From: an uncultured Clostridium sp.
Lineage (GTDB): Bacteria; Bacillota; Clostridia; TANB77; CAG-508
Length of the DNA stretch: 54,535 nucleotides
Direction of reading: 5' to 3'
NCBI GenBank assembly: GCA_947384775.1
Contig: CANDIF010000009.1
Span: 1 to 54,535 of the forward strand
Shown piece after piece: positions 1 through 9,602 of the stretch (within the stretch, counting starts at the first letter, position 1; each line of letters opens with the position of its first letter). Below the pieces are notes generated by a model. That model saw only the letters and a list, made by a program, of their open reading frames with translations, searched no databases and was not told where the DNA came from. The position numbers and the translations under genes are program-made.

Positions 1-1631
1 GTATATGCTCCTGTATATGTTCTTAAAGTCATATTTATTCTTTCTACTGTATTTAATATTTTCTTTTCTTTTGGTGTAAATAAATTAAATGGTACTACGG
101 CTCCTAATATACTTACATCTATTTTTTTATCTTCTAAATTTCTTACAAAGCTTTTCTTTGTTTCATCATAGAAGTTTTGTAATACAAATTCTCTTATTTT
201 TACCAATTCTTTTCTAAGTTCATCTTTTTTCTTGTTTACATCTTCTTGTTTTACTCTATTTTTAGTAAATTCGTCTTTCAACTTTTCATAAATTTTCATC
301 ATAGCATCAAATGCTGCAAATATACTTGCTATTGAGTATAGATGTATTCCCTCATTTATTTCCCACAAATCGTAACTTGCATGAAATTTTTCTTTCTTTT
401 CTATTACATCTGTTATGTATTTTTCTAGATATTTTAATGCTTTTTCGCACATTTTCAAATTATCTTTTAGAATTTTTTTATCTTGCACATATATATAATG
501 ATTGTATACTCCATATATTACTGCTGCAGTTTCATCTATTCCATAACCCCAGCATGGAGCTAATCTTCCATCTGTAAAGAAACGTTGTTCCCACATTCCA
601 TCTCTACTCTGTGTATTTTTACAAAATACCTTGTAAAATTTATCAGTATCTTTTCCCATTTTTAAGATGTCCATTGCATTTGCTATAAATATTGCATTTC
701 TTGGACAGCAGTAGTTATATCTTTCACAATTATTTAATTCCTTATCGTCTTCTATTGCTGATGTTATTCCTCCTGTTTCCTTATTCATTAAAAGTGGAAA
801 TAGAAGTATTGTTCTTGCATATATTTCTTCTATTCTTCTATTTTTTGGAGTTTCAGCTAAATTTAACTCTAGTCCATCATGCTCTTTTAAGTATTTTCTC
901 CAATACTTTTTTACATTCTCTTCTTCTGTTTTTAAATCGATTTTTGTTAGTCTATCTATGTTCTTTTCCAAATCACTTAATCCTGTTTTATTTTCTTCTA
1001 CGTAAATTATTATGTTAAATTCTTTTGTCTCGCCTGGTTTTATAATTCCTATTTCATAACTTATTGCAGAATCTTTTGAGATTCCAACATAACCTTTATC
1101 TTCGATTTGAGCTGTCAATATATTTGCTTCTGCACTATCAATTTGTGATTTTTTTATTTTTTGTTTTGAAAATGTAGATACAATAAAATTGTGATTATAT
1201 TGCATTAATACATCATTTTTACATAATCCACTTACTATATTGTTTTGGTTTGATATTAAGCTAGAATGTATTAAAAAGTCTATATTTAAATCAATTGTAT
1301 TTTCATTTGTAAACTTATATTTTTTTACTATTATTTTTTCTTTTACTGATGCAAAATCTGTTTGTAATATTTTTAAATTAAAATAAGTGTTTACTATTTC
1401 TGTGTTTAAAATATTTGTTCCTTCTGTATAGTATTGTCTATATACATTGTTTACATCTTGATGCAAATATACTATTCCTGAATCATTTATCTTTAATCCA
1501 ACATGATAAAAATCTATCATTTGTCTATAATCTGTATTGGGATATAACAACTTCAAAAGTTCTCCTTTTTTACTATAACTTGCAACTATATTTTGATTTC
1601 CTATTATTGCATCATTAAAATATTTTTCCAT
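1..1631 (-). CDS. GH15 glucoamylase-like glycoside hydrolase (C-terminus beyond window)
   Basis: The reverse strand is open from ATG at 1631 to the left edge, giving 543 visible residues without a stop. The first ~280 residues look like the beta-sandwich that precedes the catalytic barrel in bacterial GH15 enzymes. The barrel shows CPRNA, then WEQRFFTDGR and CWGYGIDET at about residues 345-370, which resemble the GH15 pattern. There is no signal peptide, so it probably acts in the cytoplasm, releasing glucose from alpha-glucans. GGAAG lies about 11 bases before the ATG. It follows the metallo-hydrolase gene by 32 bases in the same direction. The GH13 and GH77 genes nearby fit a starch/glycogen role. 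Specificity (glucoamylase versus dextranase or trehalase-like) cannot be settled from half a gene. Confidence 0.8.
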   Translation of the reverse strand, partial: MEKYFNDAIIGNQNIVASYSKKGELLKLLYPNTDYRQMIDFYHVGLKINDSGIVYLHQDVNNVYRQYYTEGTNILNTEIVNTYFNLKILQTDFASVKEKIIVKKYKFTNENTIDLNIDFLIHSSLISNQNNIVSGLCKNDVLMQYNHNFIVSTFSKQKIKKSQIDSAEANILTAQIEDKGYVGISKDSAISYEIGIIKPGETKEFNIIIYVEENKTGLSDLEKNIDRLTKIDLKTEEENVKKYWRKYLKEHDGLELNLAETPKNRRIEEIYARTILLFPLLMNKETGGITSAIEDDKELNNCERYNYCCPRNAIFIANAMDILKMGKDTDKFYKVFCKNTQSRDGMWEQRFFTDGRLAPCWGYGIDETAAVIYGVYNHYIYVQDKKILKDNLKMCEKALKYLEKYITDVIEKKEKFHASYDLWEINEGIHLYSIASIFAAFDAMMKIYEKLKDEFTKNRVKQEDVNKKKDELRKELVKIREFVLQNFYDETKKSFVRNLEDKKIDVSILGAVVPFNLFTPKEKKILNTVERINMTLRTYTGAY

Positions 1632-1663
1632 TAGTTTTTTACTTCCTTTCTCGTTTAAATAGT

Positions 1664-3307
1664 TTAAGAAATAACTCTAACTATTTGTTGCTCTAGTTCT
1701 TTTATTTTTGAATTTATTTCTTCAATTTGTTCATCTTTCGTGTCTTCATCAAATATGTCTTCTTTTATCATTGCTGCCATATCTTCTAATTCTTCTTTTA
1801 AAGTTGCTAATCTATCTACTACTTCTAATCTTAAGAATCTATACTTATCTGTTTTTTCTATCTTAGATATAATCTTTGGTTCTATATCTAAATTATAACT
1901 TTCACCATAGTCTGGAATTGTTACTGGTATATCTACAGATTCTTCTAATTTTGATTTTAGTACCTTTTGTCCTTCCAATTCTCCGTGAACTAAGAATATA
2001 TGCTTTGGTTTTGTTATAAATGAGTATACAAAGTTTAATAACCATTCTTGATCTGCATGTCCTGAATACCCTTCTATATATTCTATTTGTGCATTTACAG
2101 AGATTTCTTCTCCAAATATTTTTACCTTTTTTTCTCCTGAAACAATTTTTTTACCTAATGTTCCTTCTGCTTGATATCCTACAAATAATATGGTGTTGTT
2201 TGGGTTCCATATATTATGTTTTAAATGATGTTTTATTCTTCCTACTTCACACATTCCACTTGCTGAAATTATTATTGATGGTTTTGGATCTTCATTTAAT
2301 GCTTTTGATTCATCTGCTGTTCTTGTAAACTGCAATCCTGGGAATTCTAATGGATTATCTCCTTTTCTCATTTCTTCTTTAACTTCTTCTTCAAATAAAT
2401 CCATATTATTTTTAAACACTTCTGTAGCAGATATTGCAAGAGGACTGTCAACATACACTGGTGCCTTCATTAAAGTATCATATTTTTTCAAAAATTCTTC
2501 ATCATTTTTTACTTCTTTTAATTTGTTTAACTCATATAAAATCTCTTGTGTTCTTCCTACTGCAAATGATGGAATTATTACGTTTCCTCCTCTATCTAGT
2601 GTTTCTGAAACGATATTCAAGAACATTTCTGCTTTATCATCATTTCTCATATGCAATCTATTTCCATATGTTGATTCCATTACTAAGTAATCCGCACTAT
2701 CTATCATTGTTGGTGAATCTAACAACGGAATATCATTATTTCCTAAATCTCCAGTAAATACTATTTTTTTTGTTTCTCCATTTTCCTTTACCCATACTTC
2801 AATAATACTTGAGCCTAGCATATGTCCTGCATCATTAAATCTTACACTAATATTTTCATCTAGCTCTATTATTTCGTCATAAGATACTGGTTTGAATAAT
2901 TCTAAACAATCTATTGCATCTTGAGCTGTGTATAATGGTGATCTCTCTGGTTTACCAAGTCTTGCTCTTTTCTTATTTTTCCATGTATTTTCCATTTCTT
3001 GAATGTGACCACTATCTGGTAACATTATTCCACATAAATCACATGTTGCTTTTGTCGCTATTATTGGATTTCTATATCCATCTATATATAATTTTGGAAT
3101 TCTTCCTGAGTGGTCAATGTGAGCATGTGTTAAAAGCATATAATCAATTTCATTAACATTAAACTCAAAGTCTTCATAGTTTTCCATTTCTTCCTTTGCT
3201 CTTCCTTGATACAATCCACAGTCTACTATAATTTTTTTTCCTGCTCCTTCTAATAAAAAATTAGATCCTGTAACTGTTTTTGTCGCTCCTAAAAAAGTAA
3301 TATTCAT
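1664..3307 (-). CDS. MBL-fold/beta-CASP metallo-hydrolase, probable RNA-processing nuclease
   Basis: A 547-residue metallo-beta-lactamase protein of the CPSF/YSH1-like beta-CASP class. The metal-binding HAHIDH motif lies at about residues 61-66. GDLGN and ESTYGNR follow, then the beta-CASP motif SASGMCEVGRIKHHL and a late HGE. Family members are zinc-dependent endo/exoribonucleases. The last ~90 residues are an acidic, coiled-coil-like tail. An in-frame GTG three codons upstream (3316) is only two bases from AAAGGA, so the ATG at 3307 is the better start. The gene follows a coiled-coil protein by about 20 bases and precedes the GH15 gene, but no functional link is evident. Confidence 0.9.
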   Translation of the reverse strand: MNITFLGATKTVTGSNFLLEGAGKKIIVDCGLYQGRAKEEMENYEDFEFNVNEIDYMLLTHAHIDHSGRIPKLYIDGYRNPIIATKATCDLCGIMLPDSGHIQEMENTWKNKKRARLGKPERSPLYTAQDAIDCLELFKPVSYDEIIELDENISVRFNDAGHMLGSSIIEVWVKENGETKKIVFTGDLGNNDIPLLDSPTMIDSADYLVMESTYGNRLHMRNDDKAEMFLNIVSETLDRGGNVIIPSFAVGRTQEILYELNKLKEVKNDEEFLKKYDTLMKAPVYVDSPLAISATEVFKNNMDLFEEEVKEEMRKGDNPLEFPGLQFTRTADESKALNEDPKPSIIISASGMCEVGRIKHHLKHNIWNPNNTILFVGYQAEGTLGKKIVSGEKKVKIFGEEISVNAQIEYIEGYSGHADQEWLLNFVYSFITKPKHIFLVHGELEGQKVLKSKLEESVDIPVTIPDYGESYNLDIEPKIISKIEKTDKYRFLRLEVVDRLATLKEELEDMAAMIKEDIFDEDTKDEQIEEINSKIKELEQQIVRVIS

Positions 3308-3327
3308 TATTACCACGTTCCTTTCTA

Positions 3328-4845
3328 TTATATAAATAGTTTTATCCTTTTATTTTCGTTTATATTCAGTTCCTCTACCTTATCTAGTTTTACACTAGCA
3401 CTTTTATTTTCTTCCTCAAATATTTCAAGTGTATAAATATGCTCTATTTTTGAAATTATAATATATATTTTTTCCAATTTTATGATATCTGTTTTAAAGA
3501 TATTTTTAATTATCTCATAATTTTCTTGTATATTTTTACTTATGATATTTAACACTTTTTCTTTACATGCTATTGTTATAACATATTTTTCTAAATCACT
3601 GAAGTCATGTAAATTTTGAACTTTTTGGTTATTTGCAATAGGTATTGATTTATAATACCTTATCTTATATATAATCTCTGTTATTTCTTCTTTTTCTACA
3701 AAGCTATCTACTTGCATTTTAAATGTATCACATACTAATTTTATAAGGTCTTTTATTTTTGTTTTATATATTGTTTTTGAATTTTTTGATAAATCTATTT
3801 CATTTAATATTTGTAGTTTATTTTCTATTTCTAGTTTCATTTTCATAAAATTTAGCGGTTCCATTTTTCTATTACATTCATTTAGCTTTTTCATTAAACC
3901 TGATTTTTCTGCTTGTAGTATTTCCACAAAATTACTTAAACTAAAAATTCTCTCACTACTACTTAAACGTTCATTTCTTCTAATAAATTCTTGTTTTAGC
4001 TGTCTATCATTGCTTATTATTTCATCTATAGTACATATTTGCTTGTTTATATTTTTCTTTTTCTCTGATATTTCTTTTAAATATTCATGTTTATCATTTA
4101 TATATTTGTATTCATTTGTAAGTTCTTTTTCTATTTCTATCAATCTTTTTCTTTCTTCTGGATTTTTATTTGTATAATTTATTATTGATATTTGCAAAAT
4201 TGTTCTTAATATTTTATCTGCTTTTTCTGTTTTATATTTTTCCTCTAATCGTTCTGTTAGTTTTAATATATAGTCTTCTACTTCATTATTCTGCCATTCG
4301 TATAAAAAATCATTTCCTACAAGTAATAGTAGTGTTTGATATAGGAAATTATTTATTTTATCTTCTATTTCATCTTCTTGTATATTCCACGCCCATCCAT
4401 CAAAGTCTCTTATAATCTCATTTCCATTCATGCTATATCCTTGATTTAGGGTGTCTTTTAGAGATTTTTGTATAATATCATATTTATTTTCTATTCTAAA
4501 TTTTTTTTGTTTTATTTGATATAATTCATATAACATTTTTTTTGCATTTAAAAATGTTATAATCTTGCCTTCTTCTCTATTGCTTTTGCTTGTTTTCTCT
4601 TTTATTATTTCTATTTCTTTGCAGTCATTTTCTATAATATTAATCAATTCTTCTAATATAGCACTTTTTTGTTTTACTTCAACTTTTACATCTCTATAAT
4701 CTTCATAGGAATTTTCTATTTTATATAATATATCTGATAGTAAATTCTTTGTAGGTACTGAAAATGGCTTTTTAGTTAAACTTTTTTCTAACCAATTACT
4801 ATAGTTTTTCATATTAAATTTAGAAATAAACTTTTCTTTCTTCAA
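3328..4845 (-). CDS. Large cytoplasmic coiled-coil protein of unknown function
   Basis: About 505 residues, very rich in Lys, Glu, Ile and Asn, with long predicted coiled-coil stretches and no membrane segment or signal. I do not recognise a family. The reading frame is open from TTG 4866, but an AGGAG box lies inside those first codons, eight bases before a second TTG at 4845 that begins MKKEKF; I take 4845 as the start. The most protein-like, less repetitive part is around residues 150-200, with the cluster DFDGWAW. The gene ends 20 bases before the beta-CASP hydrolase and is probably co-transcribed with it. A structural or scaffold role is possible, but nothing in the sequence proves one. 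Confidence 0.65.
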   Translation of the reverse strand: MKKEKFISKFNMKNYSNWLEKSLTKKPFSVPTKNLLSDILYKIENSYEDYRDVKVEVKQKSAILEELINIIENDCKEIEIIKEKTSKSNREEGKIITFLNAKKMLYELYQIKQKKFRIENKYDIIQKSLKDTLNQGYSMNGNEIIRDFDGWAWNIQEDEIEDKINNFLYQTLLLLVGNDFLYEWQNNEVEDYILKLTERLEEKYKTEKADKILRTILQISIINYTNKNPEERKRLIEIEKELTNEYKYINDKHEYLKEISEKKKNINKQICTIDEIISNDRQLKQEFIRRNERLSSSERIFSLSNFVEILQAEKSGLMKKLNECNRKMEPLNFMKMKLEIENKLQILNEIDLSKNSKTIYKTKIKDLIKLVCDTFKMQVDSFVEKEEITEIIYKIRYYKSIPIANNQKVQNLHDFSDLEKYVITIACKEKVLNIISKNIQENYEIIKNIFKTDIIKLEKIYIIISKIEHIYTLEIFEEENKSASVKLDKVEELNINENKRIKLFI

Positions 4846-4954
4846 TTTAATTTCTCCTAAGTACAATTTTATATGCTAATTCTATATGATTAGCATTTTT
4901 TTGTCAATATATTTTTAAAGTTTTGTTTTGTATATTTTTTGCATAAATTCATAC

Positions 4955-4983
4955 TTGAATTAGTTTATGTTTTCATATATAAT
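4955..4983 (+). promoter_or_regulatory. Sigma-A promoter of the tRNA-Gly gene
   Basis: TTGAAT at 4955-4960 and a perfect TATAAT at 4978-4983 are separated by 17 bases. The tRNA begins 9 bases after the -10 box, so transcription would start at or just before the mature 5' end. This supports the tRNA being an expressed single-gene unit. Confidence 0.8.
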
Positions 4984-4991
4984 ATATACAT

Positions 4992-5065
<74 letters not shown>

Positions 5066-5070
5066 CATGT

Positions 5071-5178
5071 GCGACTTTATCAAGTCGCAGTGAATAGTGA
5101 ATAGTTAATATTGAATAGTGAATAGTTATAAAAGAAGTGCAATAAGCACATTTGTACTATTCATTTTTCATTATTCAC
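5071..5178. repeat. Hairpin plus direct/inverted repeat, MITE-like
   Basis: Six bases after the tRNA CCA is a perfect hairpin, GCGACTT-tatc-AAGTCGC (5071-5088). It is followed by several direct copies of GTGAATAGT, a small GTGC/GCAC hairpin, and a closing inverted arm ACTATTCATTTTTCATTATTCAC split by a few mismatches. The whole reads as an imperfect palindrome. There is no T-run, so it is not a classical terminator, although the first hairpin could help 3'-end formation of the tRNA. No coding signal is visible from 5066 to 5280. Confidence 0.6.
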
Positions 5179-5278
5179 CTTCGCTAATTTTTTGTCTTTT
5201 ATTTCAATTATCCATTTAGCAATCTGAAATCTTTACTATATTTATCCTTTTAGAATAAAAATTTATTAATCCAATATA

Positions 5279-5321
5279 TAATAAAACCAAACGATCGCGA
5301 TTTCCGCGACCGTTTGGTTTT
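5279..5321 (-). terminator. Terminator of the 5338-5784 gene
   Basis: A strong stem with arms AACCAAACG and CGTTTGGTT, extended by CGCGA/TCGCG around a short loop, followed on the reverse strand by TTTTATTATA. It lies just after the stop of the GC-rich gene. Confidence 0.85.
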
Positions 5322-5337
5322 GAACTTGGACGTTGCT

Positions 5338-5784
5338 TTAATGAACATTGATTGCAACCACCAGCTGTCCATTCTCAATATCAGCATAGCATTCAATTCC
5401 TTTTGCTTCCAGTGCTTTGCCAAAAGGCTCCAGTTGACGGATGTCCCCACCTTGAAAACCGTTAAGTTCTTCCCCTTGAAAATTTCCTCTGTCGATAAAC
5501 TCCTGCAGAGTAATCATTTCATAGGTATCACGCAGGTTTTCACCAAAACGCATAAGGTATCCGCCGCTGATGTCAAACTCGAACTCCTGGAAGTCACTGC
5601 TGAGTTTTCGGATGCTGATTCCAAACTGGTTAACATCAACCATCTCTGCCCATGCACCACGGTTGTGGATTGCTTCCAGTTCATTGCGAATTCCCATCAG
5701 TAGCAAGTCTGCACTGCGGTTGAAGAGATTCTCTCTCTCGGAATTGTATTGGTTGATTACGTCCAATAAATCTTTTACCTTCAT
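5338..5784 (-). CDS. Solitary GC-rich gene, hypothetical protein (island A)
   Basis: A 148-residue soluble acidic protein of no family I recognise. The frame extends upstream to 5823, but AGGGGG lies just before the ATG at 5784 (start MKVKDLLDV), so I use that. N-terminal ~60 residues look helical; the rest looks like an alpha/beta domain ending in a hydrophobic strand. GC content is far above the neighbours and arginine is mostly CGT/CGC; none of its nine arginines is CGG. It is monocistronic, with its own promoter and terminator, between a tRNA and malQ. This is probably a horizontally acquired cassette. Confidence 0.75.
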   Translation of the reverse strand: MKVKDLLDVINQYNSERENLFNRSADLLLMGIRNELEAIHNRGAWAEMVDVNQFGISIRKLSSDFQEFEFDISGGYLMRFGENLRDTYEMITLQEFIDRGNFQGEELNGFQGGDIRQLEPFGKALEAKGIECYADIENGQLVVAINVH

Positions 5785-5846
5785 AGCAAGTCCCCCTAAA
5801 TAATGTCTAAGATTCATATTCAATTTTCTATGGTGTTGCTAATAAT

Positions 5847-5875
5847 ATTATAGCATATTTTACATAAAGCATCAA
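5847..5875 (-). promoter_or_regulatory. Sigma-A promoter of island gene A
   Basis: On the reverse strand TTGATG (5875-5870) and a perfect TATAAT (5852-5847) are 17 bases apart, about 60 bases before the start codon. Confidence 0.8.
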
Positions 5876-5906
5876 TTAAATGCCTGTGTTCGAGCTTCAT
5901 TCTCTG

Positions 5907-7256
5907 TTATTTTTTCTTTGTCAACTCTTTTGTTTCTTTCAAAATCGTAACTTTTTTTCTAAAACCATTAAAATCTATCATTTCCCATGACCAGTTTTCT
6001 ACTTTCTGACTTCCTGGAAGGTTTATTCTTGCTGAATCGTCTAATCTTAAAATATCTTGCATAGCTATAATTGCAATTTTTGCCTTAGATTTTAAACAAT
6101 ACTGAATTATACCTTTGCTGATATTCATCATGTTACATTTATTCTTATTTAAAAATCTTCTTAAGTTTATCTTTTGTTTTAAACTCATTTTTTTATACCA
6201 GCCTAAAATTGTATTCCAATCGTGGTTCCCTGGATATATTACTATATTTTCTACATCTGTCTCAGAGTCTGCCAAATTGTCTAAATCTATTCCATTTTGT
6301 AATATCTTTTGCCTTGTAAAATTATAACATTCTCTTAATTTAATTGTTTCTTCTCTTATATCTCCTAAGTCTTCTATTATAAATCTTTCTGGTGTTGTAA
6401 TTTTGAATAACTCATCAAAAAATCCATAACTTACCCCTGTTGAATAATATCCATCTTTTCCCATACCATTTATTGGAATTTTAAAGAAAGAATCATATCC
6501 CCTAAAATGGTCTATTCTAACAATGTCAAACCTCTTTAAATATTCTTTATATCTATTTAATAAATATTCATAATTGTATTCTTTTATTTTATCAACATTA
6601 TATACTGGTGTTCCCCATTTTTGACCATTTTCATCAAAATGGTCTGGTGGAGTTCCACCCATATAAAGCATTTTTCCATCTTCTAACTCAAAATATTTTT
6701 CATCATATTTAACTTCACTTGAATTAAATGCTGGATATATTGGCATGTCTCCTATAATTCTAACATTTTTAGAATTTGCATAAGTTTTTAATTCATTCCA
6801 TTGTTTATCTAGTATGTATTGCAAAAATATATAATATTCTTTTTCCTCTCCTGCTGTAGCATTCATATATTCTGCGTATTGGAGAATTTTTATGTTTTCT
6901 TTAAATTTATAATATTCATCTGTTTCCACAAAATTATTGTAGGCTTCTTTATAATATTTAAATTTGAAATCATCATAAGTTATTCTACTCTTTTTTTCTT
7001 TATGTTCTGGACTTCTAATTAATCCCATTTCTTTCAATTTGTCTAATGATATGTAATATTCATTTAAAGCATAATAACTTATAGGTGAATATGGCAGTTT
7101 ATCGCAAGCATTTATTGGTAGAATCTCCCAATATTCTATATTATTTTCACTTAAAATATCAATAAACTCATAAGCTTCATATCCAAAATCACCTATTCCA
7201 TATTTACTTGGAAGAGAAAATATTGGAAGTAAAATTCCCTTTTCTTTTATATTCAT
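5907..7256 (-). CDS. malQ: 4-alpha-glucanotransferase (GH77, amylomaltase)
   Basis: A 449-residue GH77 enzyme that transfers alpha-1,4-glucan segments between maltodextrins in the cytoplasm. Family motifs are in order: GDMPIY near residue 170, RIDHFRG near 247 (nucleophile Asp), IIEDLG near 294 (acid/base Glu) and GNHDW near 345 (the usual THDN block). It is about 50 residues shorter than typical MalQ, mostly through short loops. AGAGG precedes the ATG. The GH13 gene ends 13 bases upstream, so the two form an operon for maltodextrin handling. Confidence 0.93.
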   Translation of the reverse strand: MNIKEKGILLPIFSLPSKYGIGDFGYEAYEFIDILSENNIEYWEILPINACDKLPYSPISYYALNEYYISLDKLKEMGLIRSPEHKEKKSRITYDDFKFKYYKEAYNNFVETDEYYKFKENIKILQYAEYMNATAGEEKEYYIFLQYILDKQWNELKTYANSKNVRIIGDMPIYPAFNSSEVKYDEKYFELEDGKMLYMGGTPPDHFDENGQKWGTPVYNVDKIKEYNYEYLLNRYKEYLKRFDIVRIDHFRGYDSFFKIPINGMGKDGYYSTGVSYGFFDELFKITTPERFIIEDLGDIREETIKLRECYNFTRQKILQNGIDLDNLADSETDVENIVIYPGNHDWNTILGWYKKMSLKQKINLRRFLNKNKCNMMNISKGIIQYCLKSKAKIAIIAMQDILRLDDSARINLPGSQKVENWSWEMIDFNGFRKKVTILKETKELTKKK

Positions 7257-7268
7257 ATTTACCTCTTT

Positions 7269-9527
7269 TTATACTTTTATAACAATAGCCCCATAAGGTT
7301 CTAATGTCTTCATATTATCTTTAGTATTTACTTTGAAAATAATCTTAGAATTCTTATTATATTCTTTTGGTGATATATTAGTTTCTATTTTATAATTTAC
7401 TCTACTTGCAATTACAATAATTTTGTCATCTCCATTTTTACGTTTATATATATAACGTTCTTCGGACACCTCTAGAATTTCATGATTTGCAATTTTCAGG
7501 AAATCATTTTCTTTTCTAATATTCAACATTTTCTCGTAAAATTCAAGTAGTTCTGTATCTCCATTTTTCCAAGGATAACTACCTCTATTTGCAAGATTGT
7601 GTAGCCCTTGCATTCCTACTTCATCACCATAAAATATTGAAAATATTCCAACAGAAAATGCCATTGCTGTTAGATATGATTTTTCAATTTTTTTTGCTAT
7701 TTCATATTCAGATTTACTAAACTCAAATTCATTAGCAATTTCTGAATAATTTGGAATTGTCATGTCCCATGCCCATTGCATATTCCCTGGGTAAAATCGT
7801 TCATCACATCCTAAAATACTTATAAGTCTACTTGTATCATGTGTTGAAGTTGGATTCATTAATGTTTGAATTGTTGCATCAGGATATTTAGCTTCTATTT
7901 CATTAAAAGTATTATACAATTTTGTACAGTCTGCAAATTTGTAATATCTAAGCAATGCATCCATATATAAGTAATTCATATGTGAGTGCATTCCTTTTCC
8001 AGATAGCAAATACTCTCGGTTTAATCTTATACCTTCTTCCCAAACTTCTAACAAAATAAATCCTTCTGGGTCACATTCTTTTACTCTATTGTGAAGTTTT
8101 TCTAAAAAGTTATCTGAAAAGCAATCCCCTACATCTACTCTTACTCCACAAAAACCTAATGACATTAGAAATGCTACTACTCCCTCTTTTCCAAGACAAT
8201 ATTCTTGCCATTCTTCAGTTTCACTATTGGTTTCTATAACATTTTTTATTCCAAACCAATATGAAAATTGAGGTACTCCATCTTCTATTGTAAATTTATA
8301 GTATATTTTATTTGGTGAGTCTGTTCCGAGCATTATTGCTTGATAAGCTCCTTTTTTTCCATATTCATTGTATTCATCAAAATATATACTTCTATTTCCT
8401 GTATGATTAAATACAACATCTATAATTGGCTTAATTCCTATTTTTTTTAATTTAGTGCACCATGCTTTTACATCTTCTGCCGTTCCCAAAAATGGGTCAA
8501 TTTTTTTGTAATCTATTGTATCATATCCATGATTTGACTGTGAATATTCAATAGGGCATGAATATATCATACCTATATTTAGTTTTTTATATAGTTCTAA
8601 TGCTTTTGGACTTTTTGCTCCTTGTATGTTTCCCATATAAAAACTATAATTCCATAATGGTTTTCCATCTGGTCCTATCAAATCTTCATCTGGTCCTATT
8701 ATAGGTTTATCAGACCATTTAAGTTTTTTTCTATCTTTAAAAGCTTTATCCTTAATTTCTGGTATTTTAACTGATGTAATTTTGTCGAAATTGTGTGGCA
8801 TTAATTGATACATTATCTCGCCTTTTGCCCAGTCGGGGACATCAAAATTTGAAGACAATTTAAAACATTCTTGTCTTTCAAGACCACTACCAATAGTTTT
8901 ACTCTTATACTTCTCCAATTTTCCATTGCAAGAGAATTCAAAATAGTAGTAGTATAAGGCATATGTTGGTAATACAATCTCATTTTCATAGCAAGCATAT
9001 TTTCCTCTTGCTTTAATAAATTCAAGATTAATAGCGGACCAATCATTACTATCAAAAGTATTTGACGCTTTTTTGTAACACAATTTTATATTTTCAAAAA
9101 ATCCTAGATCCATTGAAAGTTCAAGGTGGATTTTAAATTTCTCATAATCTTCACCTTTTTCAATAGAAGTGATAGAATGGTTTGAAATACTTTCCCATTC
9201 AGTTAAATATGAAATTTTGAAACATTCTTCTATTCTTATATTTTCTCTTCCTATAAGATTTTTTTCTTTTATCTTTTCGTTTATACCATTTACTTTGTAT
9301 GAAAAAAAATAATAATAAATATCTTGTTTTGGCATTGTAATTTCTGTGCCAAATATTGCATGCATGTCCTCATCTTTTTCATACTTTAAATTATATGAAG
9401 CTATTCCCATAAAGTTGATAGTAACATCTTCATAAAACCCTTTCTCTAATGGAAGCCATAATTGTGCATAAAATTTTTCTGTTTTTTCGTTTCTATAACA
9501 TGATACTACATTTTGCTTTATTTTCAT
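7269..9527 (-). CDS. GH13 alpha-amylase/neopullulanase-like enzyme with two N-terminal beta domains
   Basis: A 752-residue cytoplasmic enzyme without a signal peptide. Residues ~1-105 and ~115-225 look like two tandem copies of a carbohydrate-binding beta-sandwich, since each ends in a YYYFxF-type strand. The GH13 barrel follows. Region I is DVVFNHTG (~372), region II GVRVDVGD (~464, nucleophile Asp) and region III LLEVWEEG (~492, acid/base Glu). Region IV reads STHDTSR (~562), with Thr where Asn is usual before His-Asp. A C-terminal beta domain ends the protein. AGGAGG is placed well before the ATG. It is first in an operon with malQ. The exact substrate (starch, pullulan or cyclodextrin) is not decided. 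Confidence 0.9.
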   Translation of the reverse strand: MKIKQNVVSCYRNEKTEKFYAQLWLPLEKGFYEDVTINFMGIASYNLKYEKDEDMHAIFGTEITMPKQDIYYYFFSYKVNGINEKIKEKNLIGRENIRIEECFKISYLTEWESISNHSITSIEKGEDYEKFKIHLELSMDLGFFENIKLCYKKASNTFDSNDWSAINLEFIKARGKYACYENEIVLPTYALYYYYFEFSCNGKLEKYKSKTIGSGLERQECFKLSSNFDVPDWAKGEIMYQLMPHNFDKITSVKIPEIKDKAFKDRKKLKWSDKPIIGPDEDLIGPDGKPLWNYSFYMGNIQGAKSPKALELYKKLNIGMIYSCPIEYSQSNHGYDTIDYKKIDPFLGTAEDVKAWCTKLKKIGIKPIIDVVFNHTGNRSIYFDEYNEYGKKGAYQAIMLGTDSPNKIYYKFTIEDGVPQFSYWFGIKNVIETNSETEEWQEYCLGKEGVVAFLMSLGFCGVRVDVGDCFSDNFLEKLHNRVKECDPEGFILLEVWEEGIRLNREYLLSGKGMHSHMNYLYMDALLRYYKFADCTKLYNTFNEIEAKYPDATIQTLMNPTSTHDTSRLISILGCDERFYPGNMQWAWDMTIPNYSEIANEFEFSKSEYEIAKKIEKSYLTAMAFSVGIFSIFYGDEVGMQGLHNLANRGSYPWKNGDTELLEFYEKMLNIRKENDFLKIANHEILEVSEERYIYKRKNGDDKIIVIASRVNYKIETNISPKEYNKNSKIIFKVNTKDNMKTLEPYGAIVIKV

Positions 9528-9569
9528 GTTTCCTCCTTTGTATAAACCTAGTCTCTATTTGACTAAATG

Positions 9570-9598
9570 ATTATATCAAAATTTATATATTTCAATTT
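9570..9598 (-). promoter_or_regulatory. Probable extended -10 promoter of the GH13-malQ operon
   Basis: Reverse strand: AAATTG, 17 bases, then TGATATAAT, an extended -10 element, about 40 bases before the GH13 start codon. The -35 match is weak. Confidence 0.6.
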
Positions 9599-9602
9599 CT
9601 TT

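Noticed and set aside
311..3156. Plus-strand frames opposite the GH15 and beta-CASP genes, and similar Leu/Phe-rich frames elsewhere
   Set aside because: They are antisense shadows of AT-rich coding sequence, without ribosome sites or recognisable domains.
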